Assembly (NCBI RefSeq): GCF_006547065.1
Contig: NZ_CP041243.1
Location: 248,001 to 312,000 of the forward strand
Source: Brevundimonas sp. M20
Lineage (GTDB): Bacteria > Pseudomonadota > Alphaproteobacteria > Caulobacterales > Caulobacteraceae
DNA: 64,000 bases
Reading direction: 5' to 3'
How positions within the stretch are numbered: position 1 is the first letter of the stretch; every line of letters starts with the position of its first letter. Positions 17,420 to 26,158 of the stretch are shown in pieces. Under the pieces are notes generated by a model. That model searched no databases, was not told where the DNA came from, and saw nothing but the letters and a program-made list of their open reading frames with translations. Made by a program: the position numbers and the translations under genes.

Positions 17420-17914
17420 ATGAAAGGGTTTCTGGCGTTTCTGGTCCTCCAGACCATCAGCGTTCCGGCCTATTCTCCGCCGGCCGCCTTGCCGGAACCC
17501 GCGCCGGATCAACTCAGTCTGGTGGTCGCCACCACGGTGTCCGAGACCGACCCCCAGCCCCTGTGTGATCGACCGAACTGCACCTCGCTGTTTCTCGGGC
17601 GCTACAGGGAGGCGGTGACGCTCGCCGGTCCGATCACGCCGATGGATTTCGTCGCGCGGGTGGAAATGGGGTCGCCGTGGATCCGTCCTTACCGGCTGGC
17701 TCTGATCGTCGAACAGCGACCGGGGAAGGAGCCTCTGGTCCGGGCCATGACCGGTTTCAGCCAGCGGTCCGGCAAGGCCTGCTTCCAGGCCGGACAGCTC
17801 AGCGGCCTGCGGTGGTCGCCGGAAGGCCCCGGCATTTCACGTGAGGCCGGTGCGCTCTGCGTCAGCGAGACGCCACAGGCGGGCGACGCCCAAGGATCGA
17901 ATTCGGGACGATAG
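17420..17914 (+). CDS. Exported hypothetical protein
   Basis: The 164-residue protein starts with a hydrophobic leader (MKGFLAFLVLQTISVPAYS) that looks like a signal peptide. It has cysteines at CDRPNC and two more near the C terminus, suitable for periplasmic disulfides. The start at 17420 is preceded by GGAGG at 17410-17414; the frame is open for another 45 codons upstream with no such signal. No family is recognised. The last 226 bp overlap, antisense, a second plausible small gene (17689-18003). Confidence 0.6.
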   Translation: MKGFLAFLVLQTISVPAYSPPAALPEPAPDQLSLVVATTVSETDPQPLCDRPNCTSLFLGRYREAVTLAGPITPMDFVARVEMGSPWIRPYRLALIVEQRPGKEPLVRAMTGFSQRSGKACFQAGQLSGLRWSPEGPGISREAGALCVSETPQAGDAQGSNSGR

Positions 17915-18003
17915 CCCTCCACGGGATCGCTGGCGCGGAAACTCTCCTCCAGCGCCTCATCCAGCCGATCATCCGGAGTCCCGGCGAGTTCTTCGCCATC
18001 CAT
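17689..18003 (-). CDS. Small protein with LDEALEESF-x-ASDP motif, antisense overlap
   Basis: The first 30 residues (MDGEELAGTPDDRLDEALEE followed by SFRASDP) carry a motif that I recognise from many small alphaproteobacterial proteins (LDEALEESFPASDP). The ATG is 15 bp after the upstream hydrolase stop, so it could be the last gene of that operon. Its remaining 70 residues are encoded opposite the exported-protein gene and look less protein-like. It may be a real overlapping gene or a truncated family member running on in frame. The function of the family is unknown. Confidence 0.35.
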   Translation of the reverse strand: MDGEELAGTPDDRLDEALEESFRASDPVEGYRPEFDPWASPACGVSLTQSAPASREMPGPSGDHRRPLSCPAWKQALPDRWLKPVMARTRGSFPGRCSTIRASR

Positions 18004-18017
18004 GGTGCGGTCAGGGC

Positions 18018-18824
18018 TCAGGGCTTCGTCTCATCCAGTGTTTGCGCCCAGCGCAGGCAGACATCGGCGACCTCTTCCCGGCCAGGTTCGGCCAGCAGCA
18101 GGTGGGACCGGCCGGGGAAGCGGTGAAAGTCCGTTCGGGCGGCGGATCGGGACTGAATGCGCCACGCCGCGCGCGACAGATAGGGAGTCACCAGCCGGTC
18201 CCGGTCACCGGAGGTGATCAGCAGGGGCTGGGTCCGTCTGCGGGGATCAATCCGCGTCCCGGCCCAGAACGCGGCCTGATAGAAGACTCGCCCCGGCGTC
18301 GGGATCACATAGGTGTCGTAGGAACTGTTCTGCAGGCCGACCGGCGCGGCGTTGGCGAAGCGGGCAGCCCAGCGAGAGCGGCTCATCGCATAGGGACGGT
18401 TCCACCCGTTCCAGCGCAGGATCGGAGGCAGGGCGGCGGTCAGCGTCCACCCGCCGGGAATGATCCCGCCGATCGGGGCCGGATTGATCGCGATCCCGGC
18501 CCGGCCGACGCCTCGATCAAGCAGCATCTGTGCGAACAGGCCGCCGAAGGAATGGCCGACCAGCAAGGGCGGTGACGGCAAGGCCTCGATCACAGCCTGC
18601 AATTCATCGACGATCCGGCCGACCGTCAGACCCCCCAATTCCGCAGGCGCAGAGGCGTTCAGCGATGCCGCTGAACGCCCCTTCAATACATCCCAGGTGG
18701 GCGTCAGCACGGTCCAGCCGCCGTCCTCCCACGGCTTTCGGAAGTCCGCCCAGGAGTCCGTCGTGACCCAGAGGCCGTGGATCAGAACAACCGTTCTGTC
18801 AGCTGCCTTTCCCGCGTCGGCCAT
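18018..18824 (-). CDS. Alpha/beta hydrolase
   Basis: The 268-residue alpha/beta-hydrolase fold protein has an oxyanion-region motif VLIHGLWV at residues 13-20 and nucleophile elbow GHSFGG (S92). The probable acid D is in GDRDRLV and the histidine in GRSHLL. It is a paralogue of the hydrolase at 19794-20576: both share INPAP after the elbow and a VIPTPG/IVPTPG segment in the lid region. The substrate is unknown. It is in line with two other hydrolase genes on the minus strand. Confidence 0.85.
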   Translation of the reverse strand: MADAGKAADRTVVLIHGLWVTTDSWADFRKPWEDGGWTVLTPTWDVLKGRSAASLNASAPAELGGLTVGRIVDELQAVIEALPSPPLLVGHSFGGLFAQMLLDRGVGRAGIAINPAPIGGIIPGGWTLTAALPPILRWNGWNRPYAMSRSRWAARFANAAPVGLQNSSYDTYVIPTPGRVFYQAAFWAGTRIDPRRRTQPLLITSGDRDRLVTPYLSRAAWRIQSRSAARTDFHRFPGRSHLLLAEPGREEVADVCLRWAQTLDETKP

Positions 18825-18848
18825 GACGGACTCCCTTCGACGGGGGGA

Positions 18849-19670
18849 TCAGCTGCGGATGAACTCCAGCAGGTCGGCGTTCAGGCGATCCTGTTCGACG
18901 GTGGCGAGGCCGTGCGAGCCGCCCTCATAGACCTTCAGGATCGAGCCCTTGACGATCTCGTGCGACTTGCGCGCGGCGGCGTCGATGGGGACGATCTGGT
19001 CGTCGTCGCCGTGGATGATCAGGGTCGGCTTGTCGAACTTCTCAAGGTCCGGGGTGTAATCCACTTCCGAGAACTCGCGGATGCAGTCCAGCTGCCCCTT
19101 GATGCCGCCCATCATGCCCTGCAGCCAGAAGCTCTCACGGACGCCTTCCGAAATCTTCGCGCCCGGCCGGTTGTACCCGTAGAACGGAATGGTCAGGTCC
19201 TTGAAGAACTGGCTGCGGTCCGCATAGGTCCCCTGACGGATGCCGTCGAACACCTCGATCGGCAGGCCGCCCGGATTGGCCTCGGTCTTCAGCATCAGCG
19301 GGGGCACGGCGCCGATCAGCACGATCCTGGCGACACGGCTGGAGCCGTGGCGACCCACGTAGTGGGTGATCTCGCCGCCCCCGGTCGAGTGGCCGACCAA
19401 CACGAGATCCTTCAGGTCCAGCGTCTCGATCAGGGCGTGCAGGTCGTCGGCGTACTGGTCCATGTGGTTGCCGTCCCAGGTCTGGTCCGAGCGGCCGTGG
19501 CTGCGGCGGTCATGGGCGATGACGCGATAGCCGTTCGAGCCGAGAAACTGCATCTGGGCGTCCCAGGCGTCGCCGCTCAGCGGCCAGCCGTGGCTGAACA
19601 GGACCGGCTGGCCCTTGCCCCAGTCCTTGTAGAAAATCTGGGCGCCGTCGTTCGCGGTGATGAAGGCCAT
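18849..19670 (-). CDS. Alpha/beta hydrolase, cofactor-free haloperoxidase/arylesterase type
   Basis: The 273-residue protein has [13 protein letters not shown], the elbow GHSTGGG (S95), acid D224 (GDDDQIVP) and H253 (GGSHGL). The SHGR-SDQ region and GHSTGGGE are typical of the non-heme chloroperoxidase/esterase group, which hydrolyses esters and forms peracids in vitro. The family length (about 275) fits. It lies between two mutually related hydrolase genes but is more distant from both. Confidence 0.9.
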   Translation of the reverse strand: MAFITANDGAQIFYKDWGKGQPVLFSHGWPLSGDAWDAQMQFLGSNGYRVIAHDRRSHGRSDQTWDGNHMDQYADDLHALIETLDLKDLVLVGHSTGGGEITHYVGRHGSSRVARIVLIGAVPPLMLKTEANPGGLPIEVFDGIRQGTYADRSQFFKDLTIPFYGYNRPGAKISEGVRESFWLQGMMGGIKGQLDCIREFSEVDYTPDLEKFDKPTLIIHGDDDQIVPIDAAARKSHEIVKGSILKVYEGGSHGLATVEQDRLNADLLEFIRS

Positions 19671-19793
19671 TGCAGTCTCTCCTGAAGGTCCGGCGGGGCC
19701 GGTTGTGTATGTTTGACGAGAGGATCATCGCCCGGGATCGCCGGTGTGGAAACGGAAACGATTGAAACTCAAGCTTTCCGGAAGTGACCGGGT

Positions 19794-20576
19794 TCAGCGC
19801 GCGATCTGATGCTCGACCGCCCAATCCAGGGCGTGGTCGGCGACCGTCTCCCAGCCTGCGTCCATGCAGGTCCAGTGCGAGCGGCCGTCGAACTGTTTGA
19901 AGTCGGTCCGGCTGGGGGCCTTGCTCTGCTGCTTGTAGATGCCGCGGACCATGGAGGCATCGGCGATCAGGTCGATCTCGCCGGCGATCAGGAGCAGGGG
20001 CGCCCGGTTCGGGTTCTTCCAGCTGATCTTGCCCGAAGCGCCGGTGACGCCGTCCCAGTAGACCTTGCCCGGCGTGGGAACGATGTAGGCGTCATACAGC
20101 TCGGTTACCTTGTCGCGCGGCGCGGTCTGGGCGAAGCGCTCGGCGAAGAATTTGCGCGACATCGTCTTCACCTTCTTCCAGCTGAACAGGTCCAGGAAGA
20201 CCGGCAGGGCCGAGACGATGGCGTGGCCGCCTAGCGGTACGCCCGGTGTCGGGGCGGGATTGATCGCGACCCCGGCGACGCCCAGACCCCGATCCAGCAG
20301 GTGCTGAACGCAGACGCCGCCCAGCGAATGGCCGATCAGGATCGGCGCCTCGGGCAGGGCGCGGATCAGCCGCTCATAGTGGTCGAACAGATCGGTCTGG
20401 CCGACCTTGGCAAGAGCCTTTTCAGGGAAGTCACGGAGCTCGGCCGGCGTCCGGTCATCGTGGGGCCAGTCGGGGGTGACAACCGTATAGCCCCTGGCCT
20501 CATAGCGAGCCTTGAACCCCGCCCAGCTGGCCGAGTTCAGCCATGCGCCGTGGATCAGCATGATGGTCTTGGTCAT
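19794..20576 (-). CDS. Alpha/beta hydrolase, paralogue of 18018-18824
   Basis: The 260-residue protein has IMLIHGAWL at the N terminus, nucleophile elbow GHSLGG (S84), IAGEIDLIAD with the probable acid, and GRSHWTCMD with the histidine. ATG 20576 is preferred: GAGG lies about eight bases upstream and the protein then begins directly at the first beta strand. An upstream ATG at 20645 would add 23 unrelated residues. INPAPTPGV and YIVPTPGKVYWDG are shared with the hydrolase at 18018. The function is unknown. Confidence 0.85.
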   Translation of the reverse strand: MTKTIMLIHGAWLNSASWAGFKARYEARGYTVVTPDWPHDDRTPAELRDFPEKALAKVGQTDLFDHYERLIRALPEAPILIGHSLGGVCVQHLLDRGLGVAGVAINPAPTPGVPLGGHAIVSALPVFLDLFSWKKVKTMSRKFFAERFAQTAPRDKVTELYDAYIVPTPGKVYWDGVTGASGKISWKNPNRAPLLLIAGEIDLIADASMVRGIYKQQSKAPSRTDFKQFDGRSHWTCMDAGWETVADHALDWAVEHQIAR

Positions 20577-20782
20577 GGTCGGCCTCAGGCTCGGGCGCGA
20601 CGGTTCGGCCGCGCGTTCATACGGGATCATCGTCGTGGAAGGCACGGCGAACGCGACGCGAGGACTGGGTCAGGATCGGCTGGTGTGACCGGGAGGCGTC
20701 AAAACCAGCGGTGGGCGTATGAAGACACGGATTGATGCTCCGTGGAAGATGTTACCGGTATCATTCGTGATGAACGGTCGGC

Positions 20783-21712
20783 TCAGTCACGGCCGACCGT
20801 GTCTCCCGGCCACAGCGGGGCCGAAAAGCGGGCGGTCAAATAGGTCATCAGGGCGGTGACTCGCGCGGGGCGCGGTCCACCGCCGGGCGCCACCAGATGC
20901 AGGTCGATGGGCGGCAGGGTCCAGTCGGTCATGACGGTGACCAGCTTTCCGGCGGCAAGGTCGCGCCAGTAGATGAAGTCCGGCTGTGGCGCGACGCCCA
21001 GCCCCGCGCAAAGGGCCGCCGTCAGGGCATCGGCGTTGTTGGCCCGCATTGGTCCCAGCGGACGGACCGTGACCTCATCGCCCTTGCCGTTCACGAACCG
21101 CCAGAGCTCGGCGTTGGGCAGGTAGGCGTATCCAAGGCAGGAATGGCGGACGAGGTCGGACGGATGTTCGGGCCATCCGCGTTGGTCCAGATAGTCGGGC
21201 GCCGCAACCAGATGGCGTCGGATCGGGCGCAGTTTGCGCGCTGTGAGGGAGGAGTCCGGCAGGGCGGCGATCCGCAGGGCGCAGTCGAAGCCGCCGCCGA
21301 CCAGATCGGTCACTTCGTCCGACAGATGCAGGTCCACCGAAACGTCGGGATGGGTGGCCAGAAACTCGGGAAGGGCGGGGGCGACGTAGGCCATGCCGAA
21401 AGACATGGGGGCGGCGAGGCGCACCAGACCACGGGGCTGGATCGCCTGATCCAGCATTTCGCCCTCCGCTGCTTCGGCCTCGGACAACATGTGGGAAGCG
21501 CGCGCGGCGAGGGTCCGTCCGGCGTCTGTCAGTGAGAACCGGCGCGAGGTCCGGTGCAGCAGGGTGGCGCCGAGTCGAAGCTCCAGCCGGGTGACCGCCT
21601 TGGACACCGTCGCCTTGGACAGGGCCAGAGCCTCCGCCGCCCGCGAGAAGGACTGGGTCTCCGCGACCTTGGAAAAAATGGCCAGGGCTTCGAGATCCGG
21701 CAGTTTCGACAT
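20783..21712 (-). CDS. LysR-family transcriptional regulator
   Basis: The 309-residue protein has an N-terminal winged helix-turn-helix (AIFSKVAETQSFSRAAEAL... VSKAVTRLE, residues 9-43) and a periplasmic-binding-protein-like effector domain. It is divergent from the pirin gene with 114 bp between the starts, the classic arrangement for a LysR regulator and its target. A short inverted repeat lies 12 bp from its start codon. The effector is unknown. Confidence 0.92.
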   Translation of the reverse strand: MSKLPDLEALAIFSKVAETQSFSRAAEALALSKATVSKAVTRLELRLGATLLHRTSRRFSLTDAGRTLAARASHMLSEAEAAEGEMLDQAIQPRGLVRLAAPMSFGMAYVAPALPEFLATHPDVSVDLHLSDEVTDLVGGGFDCALRIAALPDSSLTARKLRPIRRHLVAAPDYLDQRGWPEHPSDLVRHSCLGYAYLPNAELWRFVNGKGDEVTVRPLGPMRANNADALTAALCAGLGVAPQPDFIYWRDLAAGKLVTVMTDWTLPPIDLHLVAPGGGPRPARVTALMTYLTARFSAPLWPGDTVGRD

Positions 21713-21723
21713 GCACGCTCCGC

Positions 21724-21738
21724 GAAACGATGTGTTTC
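21724..21738. promoter_or_regulatory. Candidate LysR binding site
   Basis: GAAAC (21724-21728), five bases, then GTTTC (21734-21738) forms an exact inverted repeat in the LysR-pirin divergent gap. A further GTTTC follows at 21743. Placement fits an autoregulatory LysR site; the spacing is shorter than the usual 15-bp T-N11-A core. Confidence 0.35.
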
Positions 21739-21826
21739 AGGGGTTTCTATTTCTGATCCGAAGCCGATCACTATCTTGGCGTCAAGCAATAGCGGCCCCC
21801 GATGGCGGGGGCGCGGAGACAAGACC

Positions 21827-22525
21827 ATGATCGAGCTGCGACCGTTCGAAAGCCTGGGTGGCGCAAACCACGGCTGGCTCAATGCGAAGCACCACTTCTC
21901 CTTCGCCAACTATTATGATCCCAAGCGGATGAGCTGGGGCGGACTGCGCGTCTGGAATGATGACGAGATCGCCGCCGGCACGGGTTTCCCGCCCCACCCG
22001 CACTCGGACATGGAGATCATCACCTACGTCCGCGAAGGCGCGATCACCCACGAGGACAGCCTCGGCAACAAGGGCCGCACCGAAGCGGGCGACGTGCAGG
22101 TGATGAGCGCCGGCACGGGTATCCGTCACGCCGAGTACAACGCCGAGCCGGAACTGACCCGGATCTTCCAGATCTGGATCGAGCCGACCCGTCGCGGCGA
22201 GAAGCCGTCGTGGGGCTCGCGCCCCTTCCCCAAGGGTGACCGCGCCGGTCAGTTCGTGGTCCTCGCCTCCGGCTTCGAAGGCGACGGCGACGCCCTGCCG
22301 ATCCGCACGGAAGGCCGTGTGGTCGCCGCGACCCTGAAGGCCGGTGAAACCGCGGAGTATCCGCTGGGCGCGACCCGTCGCGGCTATATGGTTCCGGCGG
22401 TCGGCGAGATCGAGGTCAACGGCGTCAAGGCGAAAGCCCGTGACGGGGTGGCCATCGCCGAAGTTGAAACGATCACGGTGACGGCCCTGACCGACGCCGA
22501 ACTGGTTCTGGTCGACGCGGCGTAA
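21827..22525 (+). CDS. Pirin family protein
   Basis: The 232-residue bicupin of the pirin family. The N-terminal cupin holds the metal ligands HPHSDMEIIT and ITHEDS, and GTGIRHAEYN completes the site; the C-terminal half is a degenerate second cupin (TEGRVVAATLKAGE). Bacterial pirins include YhhW-like quercetin dioxygenases and regulators of central metabolism. ATG 21827 has GGAG at 21815-21818. It is probably controlled by the divergent LysR. A hairpin terminator follows. Confidence 0.92.
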   Translation: MIELRPFESLGGANHGWLNAKHHFSFANYYDPKRMSWGGLRVWNDDEIAAGTGFPPHPHSDMEIITYVREGAITHEDSLGNKGRTEAGDVQVMSAGTGIRHAEYNAEPELTRIFQIWIEPTRRGEKPSWGSRPFPKGDRAGQFVVLASGFEGDGDALPIRTEGRVVAATLKAGETAEYPLGATRRGYMVPAVGEIEVNGVKAKARDGVAIAEVETITVTALTDAELVLVDAA

Positions 22526-22605
22526 GCCTGCGACCGGAGCGGGCCCGCGGCTCCCTGTCCTCCCCCCGACGCCGCGGGCTCGCGCGTTCTGCCGCGAAAT
22601 TGAAA

Positions 22606-22629
22606 GGGGCGGTCCCTGCGGACCGCCCC
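22606..22629. terminator. Bidirectional terminator between pirin and GST genes
   Basis: GGGGCGGTCC (22606-22615) and GGACCGCCCC (22620-22629) pair perfectly around CTGC. TTCTTCTT follows on the plus strand, and TTTC on the minus strand. It lies between two converging genes and can serve both. Confidence 0.8.
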
Positions 22630-22652
22630 TTCTTCTTGCCCACCTTCTGAAG

Positions 22653-23354
22653 TCAGCCTTTCGACGGGATGTTCAGTCCCCGCTGTACCGCAGGACGCGC
22701 CAGACCGCGTTCCAGCCACGCCGGGACATTTTTCAGATCATCGAACTTCACCAGTTCGCCGGCCTCGTAGAAGCCGACCAGATTACGGACCCAGCCGATC
22801 GTGGCGACATCGGCGATGGAGTAGTCGCCCATGATCCAGTCGCGGCCTTCAAGCCGGTCGTCCAGCACCTTCAGCAGCCGGGTCGCCTCCCCGACGTAGC
22901 GTTCCAGCGGACGTTTGTCCTCGTAGGCCTTGCCCGCGAATTTGTGGAAGAAGCCGACCTGCCCGAACATCGGGCCGATGGCGGCCATCTGGAACATCAC
23001 CCATTGCAGGGTTTCATATCGGCCCGCGGCATCCGACGGGATCAGCTTGCCGGTCTTTTCGGCCAGATAGACGAGGATGGCGCCGGACTCGAACAGGGCC
23101 AGCGGCTTCCCGTCCGGACCATCAGGATCAATGATCGCCGGGATTTTGCCGTTGGGGTTCAGCGAAAGGAATTCGGGCCCCCAGGTCTCGTTCTTCGTGA
23201 TGTCGACCAGATGCGGCTCATACGGCAGGCCGATCTCCTCCAGCATGATGGAGATCTTCACGCCGTTGGGCGTGTTCAGCGAATAAAGCTGCAGCCGGTC
23301 AGGATGCGCGGCGGGCCAACGCCGGGTGATCGGGAAGGCGGCGAGGTCGTCCAT
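22653..23354 (-). CDS. Glutathione S-transferase, YghU/YfcG-like
   Basis: The 233-residue protein has a thioredoxin-fold N-terminal domain (about 20-105). LYSLNTPNGVKISIMLEE carries the Asn/Thr region that binds glutathione in the YghU/YfcG group, then LNPNGKIPAI with the cis-proline and FESGAILVYLAE. The helical C-terminal domain has IADVATIGWVRN. Relatives act as glutathione-dependent disulfide reductases. It is the last gene before the terminator shared with pirin. Confidence 0.9.
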   Translation of the reverse strand: MDDLAAFPITRRWPAAHPDRLQLYSLNTPNGVKISIMLEEIGLPYEPHLVDITKNETWGPEFLSLNPNGKIPAIIDPDGPDGKPLALFESGAILVYLAEKTGKLIPSDAAGRYETLQWVMFQMAAIGPMFGQVGFFHKFAGKAYEDKRPLERYVGEATRLLKVLDDRLEGRDWIMGDYSIADVATIGWVRNLVGFYEAGELVKFDDLKNVPAWLERGLARPAVQRGLNIPSKG

Positions 23355-23442
23355 GAGCGGCTCCGGTCAAGGTTTGATGTCCCCATGTCGGAACGGCGCC
23401 GTCGATATGCAACTTCGCCGACCCGTCGCGCCCGGGCCGGCC

Positions 23443-23856
23443 TCAGGGGGCGTGGGCGGAGGGCAGGGCCGCGATCTCTTCAGCCGTCAGCTTGCGCGTG
23501 ATGCGAACCCGGCAAACCTCGGTCGGAGAGGTCGAACCGGGCACAACGAGCCGGGCCCAGTCCTCGGTGCAGAGACGCGAACCCCCGATACCGCCGATGT
23601 CCGGCAGGATGGCCATTCGGTTGGCGAAGTCCAGATCGCGACAGCCGCCCGCGGCGTTGATCTCATAGACATCGCTGCGGCCGACGCGAAGGAAGACCTG
23701 ATCCGATCGGCCCTGGCGGAAATTGGTCACCTGCTGAACACTGAAGCATTCACGGGCGCGGGTAGGGGTTCCGGCGGTTTCGGTGCCGGTGGTCGGGGCG
23801 CACGCGGCGAGGAAGGCGACGGTGACGCCGACGCAGGTCAGAACAGTTGTACGCAT
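23443..23856 (-). CDS. DUF6491 family lipoprotein
   Basis: The 137-residue protein has a leader with lipobox LAAC (cysteine near residue 19). RECFSVQQVTNFRQ, RVGRSDVYEI and CRDLDFANRMAI match what I know of DUF6491, exported proteins of unknown role in Caulobacterales and Sphingomonadales. Conserved cysteines in these blocks probably form disulfides. GGAGGGAG lies just upstream of ATG 23856, so the start is firm. Confidence 0.75.
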   Translation of the reverse strand: MRTTVLTCVGVTVAFLAACAPTTGTETAGTPTRARECFSVQQVTNFRQGRSDQVFLRVGRSDVYEINAAGGCRDLDFANRMAILPDIGGIGGSRLCTEDWARLVVPGSTSPTEVCRVRITRKLTAEEIAALPSAHAP

Positions 23857-23912
23857 GGGAAGCTCCCTCCTTGACCCCCGTCGAGACATAGCGTCTGCCG
23901 TCCCGCCCGGTT

Positions 23913-25694
23913 TCACAAGCCCTCCGCGCGGGAGAATCGCGACGGCGCGACCCGTCCCGCCAGATCGCGCGCCAGCGGCGACGGCGCCTGGAGCGCCTGC
24001 GCCACGACGTGCTCGGCCAACAGGGGGGCGACGCAAAAGCCGCGTGAGCCCAGTCCGCCAAGGACATGGAGGCCGGGTTCCAGTTCCCCGGCGACCGGCA
24101 GGCGATCCGGTGTTGTTGCGCGCACGGCTGTGCGGGCGCGCGTGGGGCCGGAGGCCTCAACCCGCCCCGCCAGTTCCGGCAGGCGGGCGGCGAGGGCGGC
24201 CAGATTGCGGGCCGAGGCCTCGGCTGACGGTGAAGGATCGGTTACGCCACGGTCGTGGGTGGCGCCGAACAGCAGGCCTGTCCCTGTCGGGGCTGCATAG
24301 CCGCCCCAGGCGAGGGGAGCGGAGATGACGCTGTCCGCGACATCCGCCTGTCCAGCGACAGGGGACAGAGGCAGTTGCGGCCGAAGCGCCGCATTGCCCC
24401 AGCCCCCGGTCAGCACCACGACGTCGGCGTCGAGGATGGTCGCGCCGGAGGCGTCGGTCAGACGCCAGCGGCTCCCGATGCGTTCGAAGCCTGTGACCGT
24501 TGCGGTGCGCCGCTCGACGCCGGCCAGCCAGTTGTCCAGCACCGCGGACGGCCTGACGACCATGGCGTCGCGCATCTCCAGTCCACCAGTCGAGATCGGC
24601 TCCCTGGCTTGTCTGGCGCAGGCCTCCGCATCCCGCACGGTCATGGCGTCAGCGGGCCACAAATCCTGCGCCGCGACCTTGAGGTGTCGGCCCGCATCGC
24701 GCGAGGCCTGTTCGAGCTGGAGAACGCCGCGAGCCAGCACTGCGTCCGGTGTCGCGCTGTAGAGAGAGCCGGCCCGCTCGAGTGCGGCGGCGTACAGGGC
24801 GGCGATTCCGCGGTCCCCGGCGTCGAGACGGGGTGTCACCAGTGAGGCGTCAAAGCCTGACGCCCCGGCGCCGGGGCGGCCGGCTTCGATAATCGTGGGG
24901 CGTAGACCGAGGGCGCTGACGGCTCGGGCGACCGAGGCCCCGGCGATCCCGGCCCCGACGATGGCGACCACGGGAGGCTTCGGTTCAATGACGTATCCGC
25001 CGAGACGCGCCTCGAGCCTTTCCCGCTTGCGGCCATGGCCGGGTCGCTTGTCGACCGTGAAGCCGCGTTCGCCGAGACCCCGTCTGACCGCGCCCGCGAC
25101 GGTGAAGGTGGCCACCCGCGCGCCGGGCGCGGATCGGGCGGTGATCAGATCCAGCACATCGTCTGACCACATGCCGGGATTTGTGGAGGGTGCGAAGCCG
25201 TCGAGGAACCAGGCGTCCGCCTGCCCCGACCAGTCGCCTATGGCGTCCTTCACTTCGCCGATGGCCAGATCGAGCGTCGCGTCGAAGTCGGGCAGGTCCA
25301 TCCGGTGCAGGCCGGGCATGGGGGCGGGCCATGCGGCGAGCAGGGCGTCGACGGCGTCGCGGATTTCCGGCCAGTTTCCCAGCGCCCGGGCGGCTTGCTC
25401 ACGGGACAGGGGGAAGCCTTCGACCGAGAAGATATGCAGCTTTCCACCGGGGGGGCGTTCACGCCGCCAGAGGTCCAGAAGGGCGGCGATGTTCAGCCCG
25501 GTCCCAAACCCCAACTCGGCCACGGTGAACCCGCGCCGGTCGCGCCAGGCGACGGGCAGGTCACATCCGGCCAGAAAGACCGCGCGCGTCTCCGCCAGCC
25601 CGTCCTCGCGCGAGAAATAGACATCGTCGAAGCGGCCGGATCGCGGCGCGCCGTCGTCGGTCCACAGCAGTCGGGGCGAACGGTCGTCAGTCAT
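23913..25694 (-). CDS. mnmC: Bifunctional tRNA mnm5s2U34 synthesis protein MnmC
   Basis: The 593-residue protein fuses two enzymes. The N-terminal SAM-dependent methyltransferase (to about residue 230) contains VAELGFGTGLN and DAWFLDGFAPSTNPGMW. The C-terminal FAD oxidoreductase begins with VAIVGAGIAGASVA and ends with GLGSRGFCVAPLLAE. Together they convert cmnm5s2U34 to mnm5s2U34 in tRNA wobble positions. Both catalytic halves look intact. I use ATG 25694; GTG 25703 would add three residues. Confidence 0.92.
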   Translation of the reverse strand: MTDDRSPRLLWTDDGAPRSGRFDDVYFSREDGLAETRAVFLAGCDLPVAWRDRRGFTVAELGFGTGLNIAALLDLWRRERPPGGKLHIFSVEGFPLSREQAARALGNWPEIRDAVDALLAAWPAPMPGLHRMDLPDFDATLDLAIGEVKDAIGDWSGQADAWFLDGFAPSTNPGMWSDDVLDLITARSAPGARVATFTVAGAVRRGLGERGFTVDKRPGHGRKRERLEARLGGYVIEPKPPVVAIVGAGIAGASVARAVSALGLRPTIIEAGRPGAGASGFDASLVTPRLDAGDRGIAALYAAALERAGSLYSATPDAVLARGVLQLEQASRDAGRHLKVAAQDLWPADAMTVRDAEACARQAREPISTGGLEMRDAMVVRPSAVLDNWLAGVERRTATVTGFERIGSRWRLTDASGATILDADVVVLTGGWGNAALRPQLPLSPVAGQADVADSVISAPLAWGGYAAPTGTGLLFGATHDRGVTDPSPSAEASARNLAALAARLPELAGRVEASGPTRARTAVRATTPDRLPVAGELEPGLHVLGGLGSRGFCVAPLLAEHVVAQALQAPSPLARDLAGRVAPSRFSRAEGL

Positions 25695-25743
25695 CGCCCC
25701 CACCTACACCGCGAGGGCGAGGGGCGAAACGACGCGGCGAGGA

Positions 25744-26046
25744 TCAGTGACCGGCGTCTTCGCCGTGAGCCTGGGCCGGCGCGTGGGTGTCGGCGGGAGC
25801 GGCCTCGGCGGCCGGGGCGGGCGCGGCGGCGCCTTCCTGCTGGGCGGTCACCGTCGTGGCGGCCTGGTCGGCGGCGAGGCGGGCGTCGGCCGCGGCCTGT
25901 TCGTCCGAGACGGTCGCGGCTTCGAGCGAGGCGTCCGAGGCGGCCTGGGCGTCGCTGGAGTGTTCGGGGGCCTCGGTCTCCGCGGCGCCGCAGGCGGCGA
26001 GCGTCAGGACGGCGGCGGAAGCGGCGATCAGGGCGACGATACGCAT
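25744..26046 (-). CDS. Small Ala-rich lipoprotein
   Basis: The 100-residue protein has a signal peptide ending in lipobox LAAC (cysteine 19). The mature part is Ala/Glu/Asp/Pro-rich and of low complexity, with a His-containing end (HAPAQAHGEDAGH). It is probably an extended envelope lipoprotein. No family is recognised. It lies alone between mnmC and motA on the minus strand. Confidence 0.6.
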   Translation of the reverse strand: MRIVALIAASAAVLTLAACGAAETEAPEHSSDAQAASDASLEAATVSDEQAAADARLAADQAATTVTAQQEGAAAPAPAAEAAPADTHAPAQAHGEDAGH

Positions 26047-26158
26047 GGGTCGATCCTTCGAAAACGGGTCTGGGCGAGGCCTGTTGCAGCCTCGAGCTAA
26101 AGGGAGGTCCGACGGGAGCGCAAGTTAAAAGCCCCCCATGTCCGGAGCGCCGGGCGGT

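Noticed and set aside
18777..19685. 302-codon open frame opposite the haloperoxidase-type hydrolase
   Set aside because: Shadow frame; the hydrolase has an intact catalytic triad.
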